Source: DASXMX01 sp036794395 (GTDB lineage Bacteria; Planctomycetota; Phycisphaerae; Tepidisphaerales; Tepidisphaeraceae). From it: a DNA stretch of 19,611 nucleotides. The translations under genes were made by a program, and so were the position numbers. The stretch is from NCBI GenBank assembly GCA_036794395.1, contig DAIRGS010000122.1:1-19611 (forward strand), written 5' to 3'. Shown piece after piece: positions 1-6,378 of the stretch (the first letter of the stretch is position 1; every line of letters begins with the position of its first letter). The notes beneath the pieces are model-generated. The model had not been told where the DNA came from, made no database searches, and saw only the letters and a list, made by a program, of their open reading frames with translations.

Positions 1-1
1 G

Positions 2-673
2 GACGAGGGGCGCACTCCGATCACGGCGAAGCTGGTGGCGAATCTGCTGGAGCGAGCCGGGGCGGATCGAGTGGTGTCGGTCGATCTACACGCGGCCCAG
101 GTACAGGGGTTTTTTGATATTCCGGTAGATCATTTGAGTGCGTCGCCGGTGTTGCTCAAGTGGTTTAAGAGTTTGGAATTGAGCAATCGGGTGTTCGTTT
201 CGCCGGACGTGGGGAATGTAAAGCGGGCGCAGGTGTATGCGAATCTGCTGGGCGGGGAGATTTGCATCATCGACAAGCGGCGCGAGAGCGGCAGCAAGAC
301 GAAGGCGGCGCATATCATCGGCGACGTGCAGGATAAGAATGTGTTGATGGTCGACGACATGATTTCGACGGCCAGCACGGTGACCGAGGCTTGCCGGATT
401 CTGCGGGATAATGGGGCGAGGGATATTTACATCGCGGCGACGCATGCGGTGTTTGCGCCGCCGGCGATGGAGCGGTTGTCGGGGGCGGCTTTTACGAAGC
501 TGGCGGTGACGGACACGATTCCGCTAGGCACGCGGACGGAGCCGATCCAGGATCGGTTGCAGGTGCTGGGGGTGGCGGAGTTACTGGGGGAGGCGATTCA
601 TCGGATTCATCATAATGAGTCGGTGAGCGCGCTGTTTGATGGGAAGGGGAGGGCGGCCAGTGAGAATGGGTGA
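2..673 (+). CDS. prs: ribose-phosphate pyrophosphokinase (PRPP synthetase), 5'-truncated by window edge
   Basis: Makes PRPP from ribose 5-phosphate and ATP, the cytosolic precursor for purines, pyrimidines, His, Trp and NAD. The frame is open from base 2, so the N-terminal third lies outside the window and the GTG at 35 is an internal Val. Visible family signatures are the TPITAKLVANLLE segment, VDLHAAQVQGFFDIPVDHL, the KRR of the catalytic flexible loop (IDKRRESGS), and the ribose-5-phosphate loop VDDMISTASTV. That loop is usually DDMIDTGGT or DDMISTGGT, so a Ser replaces a loop Gly, while the Asp pair and both Thr are kept. The protein ends with GRAASENG and a TGA. It heads a co-directional run of rplY, pth, rpsF, ssb and rplI, although a repeat-filled gap of 137 nt separates it from rplY. 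Identity is secure; only completeness is limited. Confidence 0.96.
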   Translation, partial: DEGRTPITAKLVANLLERAGADRVVSVDLHAAQVQGFFDIPVDHLSASPVLLKWFKSLELSNRVFVSPDVGNVKRAQVYANLLGGEICIIDKRRESGSKTKAAHIIGDVQDKNVLMVDDMISTASTVTEACRILRDNGARDIYIAATHAVFAPPAMERLSGAAFTKLAVTDTIPLGTRTEPIQDRLQVLGVAELLGEAIHRIHHNESVSALFDGKGRAASENG

Positions 674-683
674 GGATGAGATG

Positions 684-764
684 GAGATTGTGAGTGAATT
701 TGAGATTTCAAATTTGAGATTTGAGATCTTTGATTTTAGATTTGAGATTGGTGAATTGAGATTA
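684..764. repeat. TTTGAGAT-type low-complexity repeat, copy 1 (prs-rplY gap)
   Basis: About 80 nt built from variants of an 8-mer, TTTGAGAT, with TTTCAAAT and ATTTTAGA spacers. It is much richer in A+T than the flanking genes. The same vocabulary recurs at 2204-2300 and 14598-14742, in both cases in a gap between operon genes. It ends about 30 nt before the rplY ribosome-binding site. No coding role is likely. Confidence 0.85.
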
Positions 765-796
765 GGTTCGGCGATAGAAAAATCGACTACTGAATT

Positions 797-802
797 GAGG
801 AG
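797..802 (+). promoter_or_regulatory. ribosome binding site of rplY
   Basis: GAGGAG lies 8 nt before the ATG at 811. It fixes the rplY start and lies just beyond the TTTGAGAT repeat block. Confidence 0.75.
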
Positions 803-810
803 CATTCGAA

Positions 811-1464
811 ATGGCAACCCAAAGCGCACAGGTGACCGCGAAGCAACGAAAAGAACTTGGATCACGAGCCAACAAGCGGCTGCGCGATGCCGGCTTTGTT
901 CCGGGGGTGGTGTATGGGCATAAGGAGGCGGTTATTCCCGTGACGCTCCAGAAGAAAGAGATCACGACGCACATCGGCCATGGCGCGCATGTGTTCGATC
1001 TGGCTTTGGATGGCAAGAGCGAGAAGGTGCTGGTCAAGGAAGTGCAGTACGATCATCTCGGGCTGGAGATTCTGCACGTGGACTTTGCCCGTGTGAGCCT
1101 GGATGAGAAGGTTGAGGTGACTGTGCCGCTCGAACTCAAGGGCGAGCCGAAGGGCGAGGCCGAGGGCGCGGTGCTTCAGCAGATCATCAGCGAGCTTGAG
1201 ATCGAGTGTCTGGTGACGGATATCCCGGAAGTGATCCGGCACAATGTGTCGGACATGGAGAAGGATTCCGTGCTGCACATCAAGGACCTGAAGCTTCCGC
1301 CGGGCGTTCGAGTTTTGCAGGATGAGGATTTGATCGTTGCGACCGTGAAGGAAATCGCCGAGGCCGAGCCGACCGAGGTCGCCGAGAGCGCGACTGCCGA
1401 GCCGGAAGTCATTGGCCGCAAGGCTGAGGATGCGGCGGCCGAGGATGCGACGGAGAAGAAGTAA
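811..1464 (+). CDS. rplY: 50S ribosomal protein bL25, CTC/TL5 long form
   Basis: Binds 5S rRNA in the large ribosomal subunit; the long CTC form is linked to general stress in Gram-positives. At 217 aa it is the two-domain form rather than the roughly 95-aa E. coli form. The N-terminal 5S-binding domain (about residues 1-93) contains the family signature KELGSRANKRLRDAGFVPGV and a VVYG turn. It is followed by the TL5-type beta domain (about 94-190), with VDFARVSLDEKVEVTVPL and LEIECLVTDIPEVI. The C-terminus (about 190-217) is an Ala/Glu-rich acidic tail ending in EKK. The start is set by GAGGAG 8 nt upstream. Its neighbours prs and pth give the common prs-rplY-pth order. A confident family assignment. 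Confidence 0.97.
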   Translation: MATQSAQVTAKQRKELGSRANKRLRDAGFVPGVVYGHKEAVIPVTLQKKEITTHIGHGAHVFDLALDGKSEKVLVKEVQYDHLGLEILHVDFARVSLDEKVEVTVPLELKGEPKGEAEGAVLQQIISELEIECLVTDIPEVIRHNVSDMEKDSVLHIKDLKLPPGVRVLQDEDLIVATVKEIAEAEPTEVAESATAEPEVIGRKAEDAAAEDATEKK

Positions 1465-1472
1465 TCGGGTTA

Positions 1473-1553
1473 GTTGTCAGTGGTCCGTTGTCAGTAGTTG
1501 GTCGAGATCGGACTGCGGCTTACAACTGACTACTGACAAATGACAACGGACCC
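1473..1553. repeat. ACTGAC/GTCAGT-type inverted repeat, copy 1 (rplY-pth gap)
   Basis: The left arm (about 1475-1500) reads GTCAGT, GGTCCGTT, GTCAGTAGTTG. The right arm (about 1523-1552) is its near reverse complement (CAACTGAC, TACTGAC, GACAACGGACC). The repeat fills almost the whole gap and ends 6 nt before the pth ATG at 1559. A related unit occurs before rplI at 3588-3643. Confidence 0.8.
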
Positions 1554-1558
1554 GTGAT

Positions 1559-2188
1559 ATGAAGTTGATCGTTGGTCTGGGCAATCCCGGGCGGGAGTAC
1601 GCCGGAACCCGGCACAACGTCGGGTTTGAGGTGCTGGACCGGCTTGCAGTGAAGATCGGGCTGGTGTCGGGTGCGACGGAATTTGATCGGGTTGCTCGGT
1701 CGAATTTCAATGGGCTGATGCTGCAGGGCCCGGTGAGTCTGGGCGGAGGCAAACAGGAGCGGTTTTTGCTGCTTAAGCCGCTGACGTTTATGAACCTCAG
1801 CGGCAAGTCGGTGCAGGCGGCGAAGGCGTTTTATCAGGTGCCGGATGAGGACCTGATGGTGGTGCTGGATGATCTGGCGCTGCCGTGCGGAAAAATTCGG
1901 ATTCGTGCCAACGGCAGCTCGGGCGGGCATAACGGGCTGCGGGATATTGAGCGGGTCTTGGGCACGAGCAATTATGCCCGGCTGCGGGTTGGAATTGATG
2001 CCAAACCCGAGCGGGTGCCGCAGAAGGATTATGTGCTCGGGCGGTTTAGTGAGGAGCAGAGGAAGCTGGTAACGCCGGCGATTGAGCGAGCGGCGGAGGC
2101 GATTGTTTTGTGGGCCGAGCAGGGCGCTGTGGCGGCGATGAATCGGTTCAATGCTGAGGCGGGGGTGGATGGAGATCGAAAGGTTTGA
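1559..2188 (+). CDS. pth: peptidyl-tRNA hydrolase
   Basis: Cleaves peptidyl-tRNA released by stalled or aborted ribosomes, recycling tRNA in the cytosol. The 209-aa protein carries the expected pocket: GLGNPG (6-11, including Asn9), TRHNVGF with catalytic His19, FMNLSG (77-82), LDDLALP with Asp104 in the position of E. coli Asp93, and GGHNGL with Asn125. A segment around residues 33-65 is longer than usual (ATEFDRVARSNFNGLMLQ and a GGGK turn), so the protein is slightly longer than the typical 190 aa. The ATG at 1559 opens directly on MKLIVGLGNPG, which leaves no real alternative start. No good Shine-Dalgarno is visible because a GTCAGT-type repeat runs almost up to the ATG. The normal HDEL motif reads LDDL here. 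Confidence 0.97.
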   Translation: MKLIVGLGNPGREYAGTRHNVGFEVLDRLAVKIGLVSGATEFDRVARSNFNGLMLQGPVSLGGGKQERFLLLKPLTFMNLSGKSVQAAKAFYQVPDEDLMVVLDDLALPCGKIRIRANGSSGGHNGLRDIERVLGTSNYARLRVGIDAKPERVPQKDYVLGRFSEEQRKLVTPAIERAAEAIVLWAEQGAVAAMNRFNAEAGVDGDRKV

Positions 2189-2203
2189 AGAGTAATTGGA
2201 GAG

Positions 2204-2300
2204 GATTTGAGATTTGAAATTTCAGATTTGAAATCTCGGATTTGAGAATTTGAAATTCTGAAATATGAAATCTCTAATTTGAGATTTGAGATTCCAGATT
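2204..2300. repeat. TTTGAGAT-type low-complexity repeat, copy 2 (pth-rpsF gap)
   Basis: About 97 nt of alternating GATTTGAGATTTGAAATTTC-like words, AT-rich and partly self-complementary because TTTGAAAT and ATTTCAAA forms are mixed. It is the same family as 684-764 and 14598-14742. It sits between the pth stop and the structured rpsF leader. Confidence 0.85.
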
Positions 2301-2352
2301 GAGCGGAGCGAGAATTTGTGCGTGGCTCGTGTGAGCGGCGCAGTTTGATTTT

Positions 2353-2378
2353 CCCGGCGGCCGGGGGAGACCTCGGCC
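2353..2378 (+). promoter_or_regulatory. rpsF leader: GNRA-capped hairpin with a competing upstream hairpin
   Basis: Positions 2359-2378 form an 8-bp stem (GGCCGGGG with CCTCGGCC, one G-U pair) closed by a GAGA tetraloop. An overlapping alternative, CCCGG-CGG-CCGGG at 2353-2365, uses the same left arm, so the two cannot coexist. The hairpin ends 26 nt before the rpsF ATG. bS6 leaders in many bacteria bind the S6:S18 pair; whether this one does is only inferred, and the characteristic unpaired CCG was not established. Confidence 0.4.
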
Positions 2379-2390
2379 AAAACCCATGCT

Positions 2391-2396
2391 AGGGAG
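2391..2396 (+). promoter_or_regulatory. ribosome binding site of rpsF
   Basis: AGGGAG with 8 nt spacing to the ATG at 2405, which supports that start. Confidence 0.65.
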
Positions 2397-2404
2397 CAGG
2401 ACTA

Positions 2405-2926
2405 ATGGCAACGAAGAAACTGAATCAGTATGAGGCGATGTTCCTGTTCGGCCAGTCGGCCGCACAAGACCTCGATGGCGCGATCAATCAGGTTCGCCAG
2501 ATGGTGGAGCGACACGGCGGCGAAGTGATGGTCCTCAAGAAGTGGGACGAGCGGAAGCTCGCTTACGAAATCAAGAAGCAGAAGCGCGGCACGTACGTGA
2601 TCTGCTACTACCGCGGGCCTGGCGCGTCGGTCGGGTCGATCGAGCGCGATGTGAATTTGAGCGATATCGTGCTGCGCGTGCTGATTACGGATGCCGATCA
2701 TTTGAATCAGCAGGAGATGGAAGCAGTCGAGCCGCAGCCGATCATCCGCGAAGAGCGGCCGAGCTGGGAACGGCCCGATGAGCGGTTCCGTCGCGATGAC
2801 CGTCCGCGTGACGATCGCCCGCGGGATGATCGTCCACGCGATGACCGGGCACCGCGAGATGATCGTGCGGCTCGCCCGCGTCGGGATGATGCGCCGTTTG
2901 AGCCGGCTGCGGCGGATAAGGATTAA
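2405..2926 (+). CDS. rpsF: 30S ribosomal protein bS6 with RDDRP-repeat C-terminal extension
   Basis: A small-subunit protein that pairs with bS18 on the 30S platform. Residues 7-100 are the S6 ferredoxin-like fold: NQYEAMFLFG at the first strand, the helix QVRQMVERHGGEV, KKWDERKLAYEIKKQKRGTYV, and SDIVLRVLI at the last strand. The family usually ends near residue 95-135. This protein continues to 173 aa with a charged tail in which RDDRP/RDDRA recurs at 130-134, 135-139, 140-144, 145-149 and 151-155, then RRDDAPFEPAAADKD. The DNA repeats with a 15-nt period over about 2792-2870, but third positions vary (CGCGATGACC against CGTGACGATC), so the amino-acid pattern is under selection or is an old expansion. 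The start is set by AGGGAG at 2391. It is followed by ssb without rpsR. Confidence 0.96.
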   Translation: MATKKLNQYEAMFLFGQSAAQDLDGAINQVRQMVERHGGEVMVLKKWDERKLAYEIKKQKRGTYVICYYRGPGASVGSIERDVNLSDIVLRVLITDADHLNQQEMEAVEPQPIIREERPSWERPDERFRRDDRPRDDRPRDDRPRDDRAPRDDRAARPRRDDAPFEPAAADKD

Positions 2927-3014
2927 GCATCAATGGAAATTCCATGCCGCTTTCCGAGACGGATTCGGAAGGCAATGAGCAACGCGGACGGAGCCGAAGA
3001 ACAGGCGACGCTAT

Positions 3015-3572
3015 ATGGCAAATTACAATCGCATCGTTCTCGTCGGGAACCTGACGCGCGACCCGCAGCTGAAGTATTTGCCGAATCAGACGCCGATCGT
3101 CGAGTTTGGCCTTGCCGTGAACCATAAATACCGGACACGGGACGGGCAGGATCGCGAAGAGGTCATGTTTGTCGACTGCTCGTGCTTCGGCAAAGGCGCT
3201 GAGGTCATCAACCAGTACTGCCAGAAGGGTAAACAGCTTCTGGTCGAGGGCCGGCTGAAGTACGACACCTGGGAAGACAAACAGGGCGGCGGCAAACGGA
3301 GCAAGCACAGCGTTTTTGTTGAGAACTTTCAATTGATGGGAAGCCGGGATGGTGGTGGCGGAGGCGGCGGCGGTGCGCCGCAGAACGCGTCGTACGATGA
3401 TGCGGGTGGTGAAGCGCCCGCTCCCAGAGCGCCGCAGCGTGCTCCGCAATATCCGCCGCCGCAGCAAAATCGTCCGCCCCAGGCCCGACCGGCTCCTCAG
3501 CAGCCGGCGCCGCAGGCCGAAGCGCCTTATGGCGACGAACAACAATTCAGTGAGGACGACATTCCGTTCTAA
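3015..3572 (+). CDS. ssb: single-stranded DNA-binding protein
   Basis: Binds ssDNA as a tetramer during replication, recombination and repair, and recruits partners through its C-terminal tip. At 185 aa it has the standard layout. The OB fold (1-108) begins NRIVLVGNLTRDPQLKYLP, with VEFGLAVNHKYR and VDCSCFGKGAEV, ending VFVENFQLMG. A flexible linker starts with eight consecutive Gly (113-120) and continues Pro/Gln-rich to about 170. The acidic tip is SEDDIPF, matching the conserved DDIPF. No strong Shine-Dalgarno precedes the ATG at 3015, but MANYNRIVLVGNLT is the typical N-terminus. It lies in the classical rpsF-ssb-rplI arrangement, and its products serve the replisome alongside dnaB downstream. 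Confidence 0.97.
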   Translation: MANYNRIVLVGNLTRDPQLKYLPNQTPIVEFGLAVNHKYRTRDGQDREEVMFVDCSCFGKGAEVINQYCQKGKQLLVEGRLKYDTWEDKQGGGKRSKHSVFVENFQLMGSRDGGGGGGGGAPQNASYDDAGGEAPAPRAPQRAPQYPPPQQNRPPQARPAPQQPAPQAEAPYGDEQQFSEDDIPF

Positions 3573-3587
3573 TCAGAGTCACTTTCA

Positions 3588-3643
3588 ACTGACCACTGAC
3601 CACTGACAACTGACAGACGACAAGTGACATAAGGACAACTGAC
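3588..3643. repeat. ACTGAC-type tandem repeat, copy 2 (ssb-rplI gap), running into the rplI start
   Basis: ACTGACC, ACTGACC, ACTGACA, ACTGACA and degenerate GACGACAAGTGAC units repeat every 7-8 nt and end in ACTGAC directly before the rplI ATG at 3644. The AAGGA that serves as rplI ribosome-binding site (3631-3635) lies inside the repeat. It is related to the inverted copy at 1473-1553. Confidence 0.8.
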
Positions 3644-4165
3644 ATGCCAAACGTAAAATTACTCCTTCAGGAAAGCATTAAGAACGTCGGCCGGGTGGGC
3701 GACATTGTTGAGGTTTCGCCGGGCTACGCGCGCAACTATTTGGTTCCGCACGGGCTGGCGGTGCAGCCGACGCCGAACAACGTGAAGAAGGTGGAACTGC
3801 GGCGTAAGGAAATCGAGCGCCAGGAGCGCGAGCGTCGCGAGCAGCAAGAACGGATGATTCAGCAGTTGGCCGCGGTTGAGGTTCACCTCGAGCGCCGGGC
3901 TAATGAGCAGGGACATCTGTTCGGATCCGTGACAGCTACGGATGTTGCCAAGGGTCTTCAGGCCCAGGGCTTCAACGTGCTTCCGGAAGACATCAGCCTG
4001 CCGGGCCGACTGGATCGAATTGATACTTACACCGTCCGCGTGAAATTCGCCGAGGATCTGGCGACGGATCTGAAGGTGTGGGTCAATGCTGATCCGGACA
4101 GCAAGGCGGCGATTGAAGCGGCACGCAAGGCTCAGGATGCGGCTCCGGCGGAAGAGCATTCATAA
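3644..4165 (+). CDS. rplI: 50S ribosomal protein bL9
   Basis: Binds 23S rRNA near the L1 stalk and reaches across the ribosome, helping reading-frame maintenance. The 173-aa protein shows the N-terminal rRNA-binding domain (1-52) with LLLQESIKNVGRVGDIVEV and the signature PGYARNYLVPHGLA. A long charged connecting helix follows (about 45-80, with the run ERQERERREQQER). The C-terminal domain (80-150) contains GHLFGSVTATDVAKGLQAQG and the DRIDTYTVRVKF strand. The last 25 residues are an Ala-rich tail. The start has AAGGA at 3631-3635, 8 nt upstream, supplied by an ACTGAC-type repeat. It is the last gene before a strong terminator. Confidence 0.97.
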   Translation: MPNVKLLLQESIKNVGRVGDIVEVSPGYARNYLVPHGLAVQPTPNNVKKVELRRKEIERQERERREQQERMIQQLAAVEVHLERRANEQGHLFGSVTATDVAKGLQAQGFNVLPEDISLPGRLDRIDTYTVRVKFAEDLATDLKVWVNADPDSKAAIEAARKAQDAAPAEEHS

Positions 4166-4212
4166 CGCTTGATTCACAATCTGCGCCATCCGTCCGTGGA
4201 TGGCTGGTGAAC

Positions 4213-4257
4213 AACCTGTACCCGCGCGAGCAAGGCTTGCGCGGGTACAGGTTTTTT
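4213..4257 (+). terminator. strong Rho-independent terminator after rplI
   Basis: Arms 4213-4227 and 4239-4253 are perfectly complementary (AACCTGTACCCGCGC type, 15 bp). The stem can extend by four more pairs inward, one of them G-U, leaving an AAG loop. It is followed by TTTTTT (4252-4257). It lies 47 nt after the rplI stop and closes the ribosomal-protein transcription unit. Confidence 0.93.
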
Positions 4258-4292
4258 GATTACAAGGTGCTTCGGACGACTTGCCATCTCGA

Positions 4293-4363
4293 TGGGGAGG
4301 GCCGAGGCTCCTGCCGAGCGTGTTTTGAATGAGCTTCGGCTCGGCCGGAGCCTCGCCCTCCCA
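4293..4363. repeat. GEAPAEP-type palindromic intergenic repeat
   Basis: The left arm (4294-4319) carries GGGAGGGCCGAGGCTCCTGC then CGAGC. The right arm (4332-4362) carries its near reverse complement, ending GCCTCGCCCTCCC. Read on the - strand, one arm translates as SWEGEAPAEP, a phrase I associate with repeat-derived false ORFs in planctomycete genomes. The arms differ by one indel and one substitution, so a long hairpin can form. Confidence 0.8.
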
Positions 4364-4405
4364 GGAGCGATTGGCGTTGCCGTTAAAGTACTCGCGCCAA
4401 TGCTC

Positions 4406-4434
4406 TTGGCTAGTCGTGTTTGTTAAGCTATTGT
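4406..4434 (+). promoter_or_regulatory. candidate sigma-70 promoter of dnaB
   Basis: TTGGCT (4406-4411), a 17-nt spacer and TATTGT (4429-4434), each matching four of six consensus bases. It lies after the rplI terminator and about 34 nt before the dnaB ATG, where a new promoter is needed. This is a pattern match only. Confidence 0.4.
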
Positions 4435-4467
4435 TCGGCATCTAACCGGTAGAGGGGAAGGAGCCTC

Positions 4468-5826
4468 ATGAGTCAGGTCATGGACGCATCGATCGCCCGG
4501 CAGTTTGATCGGCTGCCGCCGCACTCGATTCAGGCCGAGATGTGTTTGCTGGCATCGATGATGCTCGACAAGGAGATCGTCGGGGAAGTCGTGCAGATCG
4601 TTGACCGCGATTCCTTCTATCAGGCCGATCATCAGATCATTTACGACGTGCTGGTGAAGCTTTATGAGCAGAACCGGCCGATTGACGCTGTCATTCTTCG
4701 AGAAGAATTGGCCAAGCGGCAGATTCTCGATGAGGTGGGTGGGGTGCCGTACCTCATGCAGATTATTAACTCCGTTCCCTCGGCCGCCCACGGGGCTCAC
4801 TACGGCAGCATCGTTCGGGAGAAGGCGCTGCTTCGTCAGCTCATTGCTGCCAGCAATGATATCCTTCGCGACGCCTATGCCCCTCACGAGCAGGCCGACC
4901 TGGTTCTGGACAAGGCCGAGAAGCGCATTTTTGAGATCGCGCAGAAGAAAGTCGGCGGGGCGATTACGAAAATGGAGGACGTGCTGCACGAAGTTTTCGA
5001 GATGATCGAAAACCGCGGGCAGCGCGGCATCGAGACCGGGTTTTTTGAACTCGACGACATGATGAACGGGCTACAGAACGGGGAGATGGTGATCGTGGCG
5101 GCCAGGCCGTCGATGGGTAAAACCGCATTTGCAATGAACGTGATCGAGCATATTTCCGCCGACAACCGGCTGCCGTGCGCGGTGTTCTCGCTTGAAATGA
5201 GCAAGCAACAGCTTGCACAGCGATTGCTGTGCAGCCGGGGGCAGATTGATGCTCATAAGCTTCGCAAGGGGCTGCTTCAGTCGCATGAATATGCGCATCT
5301 GGCGAACGTGGTGGGGGAGTTGGCCAAGGCGCCGATCTGGGTGGATGACTCGCCGGGACTGACGCCGCTCGAACTTCGGGCCAAGGCCCGTCGGCTCAAG
5401 CTTCAGCATGACATCAAGTGCATCATGATCGATTACATGCAGTTGATGGATAACCCGGGCGTGGAGAGCCGGCAGCAGCAGATCAGCGAGATTTCGCGGG
5501 CGATTAAGTCTGTAGCTCGTGAGCTGTGCATTCCGGTGATTGCGCTTTCGCAACTGAATCGTCAGTCGGAAGGTCGCGACGGCCACCGGCCGCGAATGAG
5601 CGACCTTCGCGAGTCCGGGAGTATCGAGCAGGATGCGGACGTGATTATGCTTTTGCATCGCGAGGACTATTACCGGATGAGCGAGCCGGATTTTCAGCCG
5701 GACAACATCGCGGAGATCATCATCGCCAAGCAGCGTAACGGGCCGACGGGGACGGTGAAGCTAACATTCTTGAACAAGGCGACGCGGTTTGAGAATCTTT
5801 CGACGCAGAATGATCCGTTTGCGTAG
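4468..5826 (+). CDS. dnaB: replicative DNA helicase DnaB
   Basis: Hexameric 5'-3' helicase that unwinds DNA at the replication fork and contacts primase. The 452-aa protein has the N-terminal collar domain (about 15-120; PPHSIQAEMCLLASMMLD, VGGVPYLMQIINSVPSAA), a linker, and the RecA-like motor (from about 185; ETGFFELDDMMNGLQ). Visible motifs are Walker A ARPSMGKT (212-219), SLEM with its catalytic Glu near 243, Walker B IMIDYMQLM (Asp322), LSQLNRQSEGR (360-370), SDLRESGSIEQDADVIM, and KQRNGPTG with the arginine finger near 423. There is no intein and no truncation. GGGGAAGGAG lies just before the ATG at 4468. It follows the strong rplI terminator, so it probably uses its own promoter. The next gene is convergent, 36 nt away. 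Confidence 0.98.
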   Translation: MSQVMDASIARQFDRLPPHSIQAEMCLLASMMLDKEIVGEVVQIVDRDSFYQADHQIIYDVLVKLYEQNRPIDAVILREELAKRQILDEVGGVPYLMQIINSVPSAAHGAHYGSIVREKALLRQLIAASNDILRDAYAPHEQADLVLDKAEKRIFEIAQKKVGGAITKMEDVLHEVFEMIENRGQRGIETGFFELDDMMNGLQNGEMVIVAARPSMGKTAFAMNVIEHISADNRLPCAVFSLEMSKQQLAQRLLCSRGQIDAHKLRKGLLQSHEYAHLANVVGELAKAPIWVDDSPGLTPLELRAKARRLKLQHDIKCIMIDYMQLMDNPGVESRQQQISEISRAIKSVARELCIPVIALSQLNRQSEGRDGHRPRMSDLRESGSIEQDADVIMLLHREDYYRMSEPDFQPDNIAEIIIAKQRNGPTGTVKLTFLNKATRFENLSTQNDPFA

Positions 5827-5862
5827 GGGACGTAATTTGATCGTGACGGGTTTCAGATTTGT

Positions 5863-6249
5863 TTACTCGTTGGAAAGGATGTAGAGTTCCAGGCCGAGCC
5901 GGCCCAACTCTGTGCTGAGCAACGGAGGTAGATGAAAGTCCATCTGATCCGAGTCAATCCAGAGGTTTACGATGACCCAGGGATTCAGGCCCGCTGAGCG
6001 CGTGGCGTTTATTTCTTCGGAGGATATTTGGGACAGCCACACTGCAAAGTCCAGTAGGCATGCGTTAATTGCTCTCTCAAAGTCATCGTGCGCCTCCGGG
6101 CGCTCCGAAGGGTCGCCAAATTCTTTCAGCCCGAGCCTCGCGACGTGATATGGCAGTTTCTGCGATCCAAGGGTGACGGTAGATCGTTCTCGCGCGATTG
6201 GAGTATCGGAATAGTACGACAGCACAATTTTGAAATGGGTGGCCGCCAT
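5863..6249 (-). CDS. small hypothetical protein, DUF4279-like C-terminus
   Basis: I do not recognise this gene securely. From the ATG at 6249 it encodes 128 aa starting MAATHFKIVLSYYSDTP. No signal peptide or membrane segment is evident. It mixes an N-terminal beta-like stretch (HFKIVLSYY), a central acidic helix (EAHDDFERAINACLLDFAVWL) and a C-terminal pattern, MDFHLPPLLSTELGRLGLEL, then YILSNE. That ending resembles the 'hydrophobic, LPPELL, LGL-beta strand' finish of DUF4279 proteins, many of which are immunity-like; this is a weak recollection. The ATG at 6249 has GGAA 6-7 nt upstream; a GTG at 6306 would add 19 residues without a ribosome-binding site. It is convergent with dnaB and lies 129 nt downstream of the Uma2 gene on the same strand, possibly co-transcribed. 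Confidence 0.6.
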   Translation of the reverse strand: MAATHFKIVLSYYSDTPIARERSTVTLGSQKLPYHVARLGLKEFGDPSERPEAHDDFERAINACLLDFAVWLSQISSEEINATRSAGLNPWVIVNLWIDSDQMDFHLPPLLSTELGRLGLELYILSNE

Positions 6250-6378
6250 AATCGTTCCAACGCCGAAAGCGCAGGTCCCCTCAACCGGTGTTAGTGTTGT
6301 CTCCACTGATGCTGACGTGACGCTCGAAAGGCTGCCGACGAATTCCGCAGTCTCCGGGGTTGTGAGACCGTTTTCGAG

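Noticed and set aside
2742..3545. 267-codon - strand open frame across the rpsF tail and ssb
   Set aside because: Antisense to two ribosomal/replication genes; its Arg-rich parts come from the RDDRP repeat and the ssb linker.
4160..4441. 93-codon - strand frame containing SWEGEAPAEP
   Set aside because: It is the translation of a palindromic intergenic repeat and a terminator stem, not a gene.
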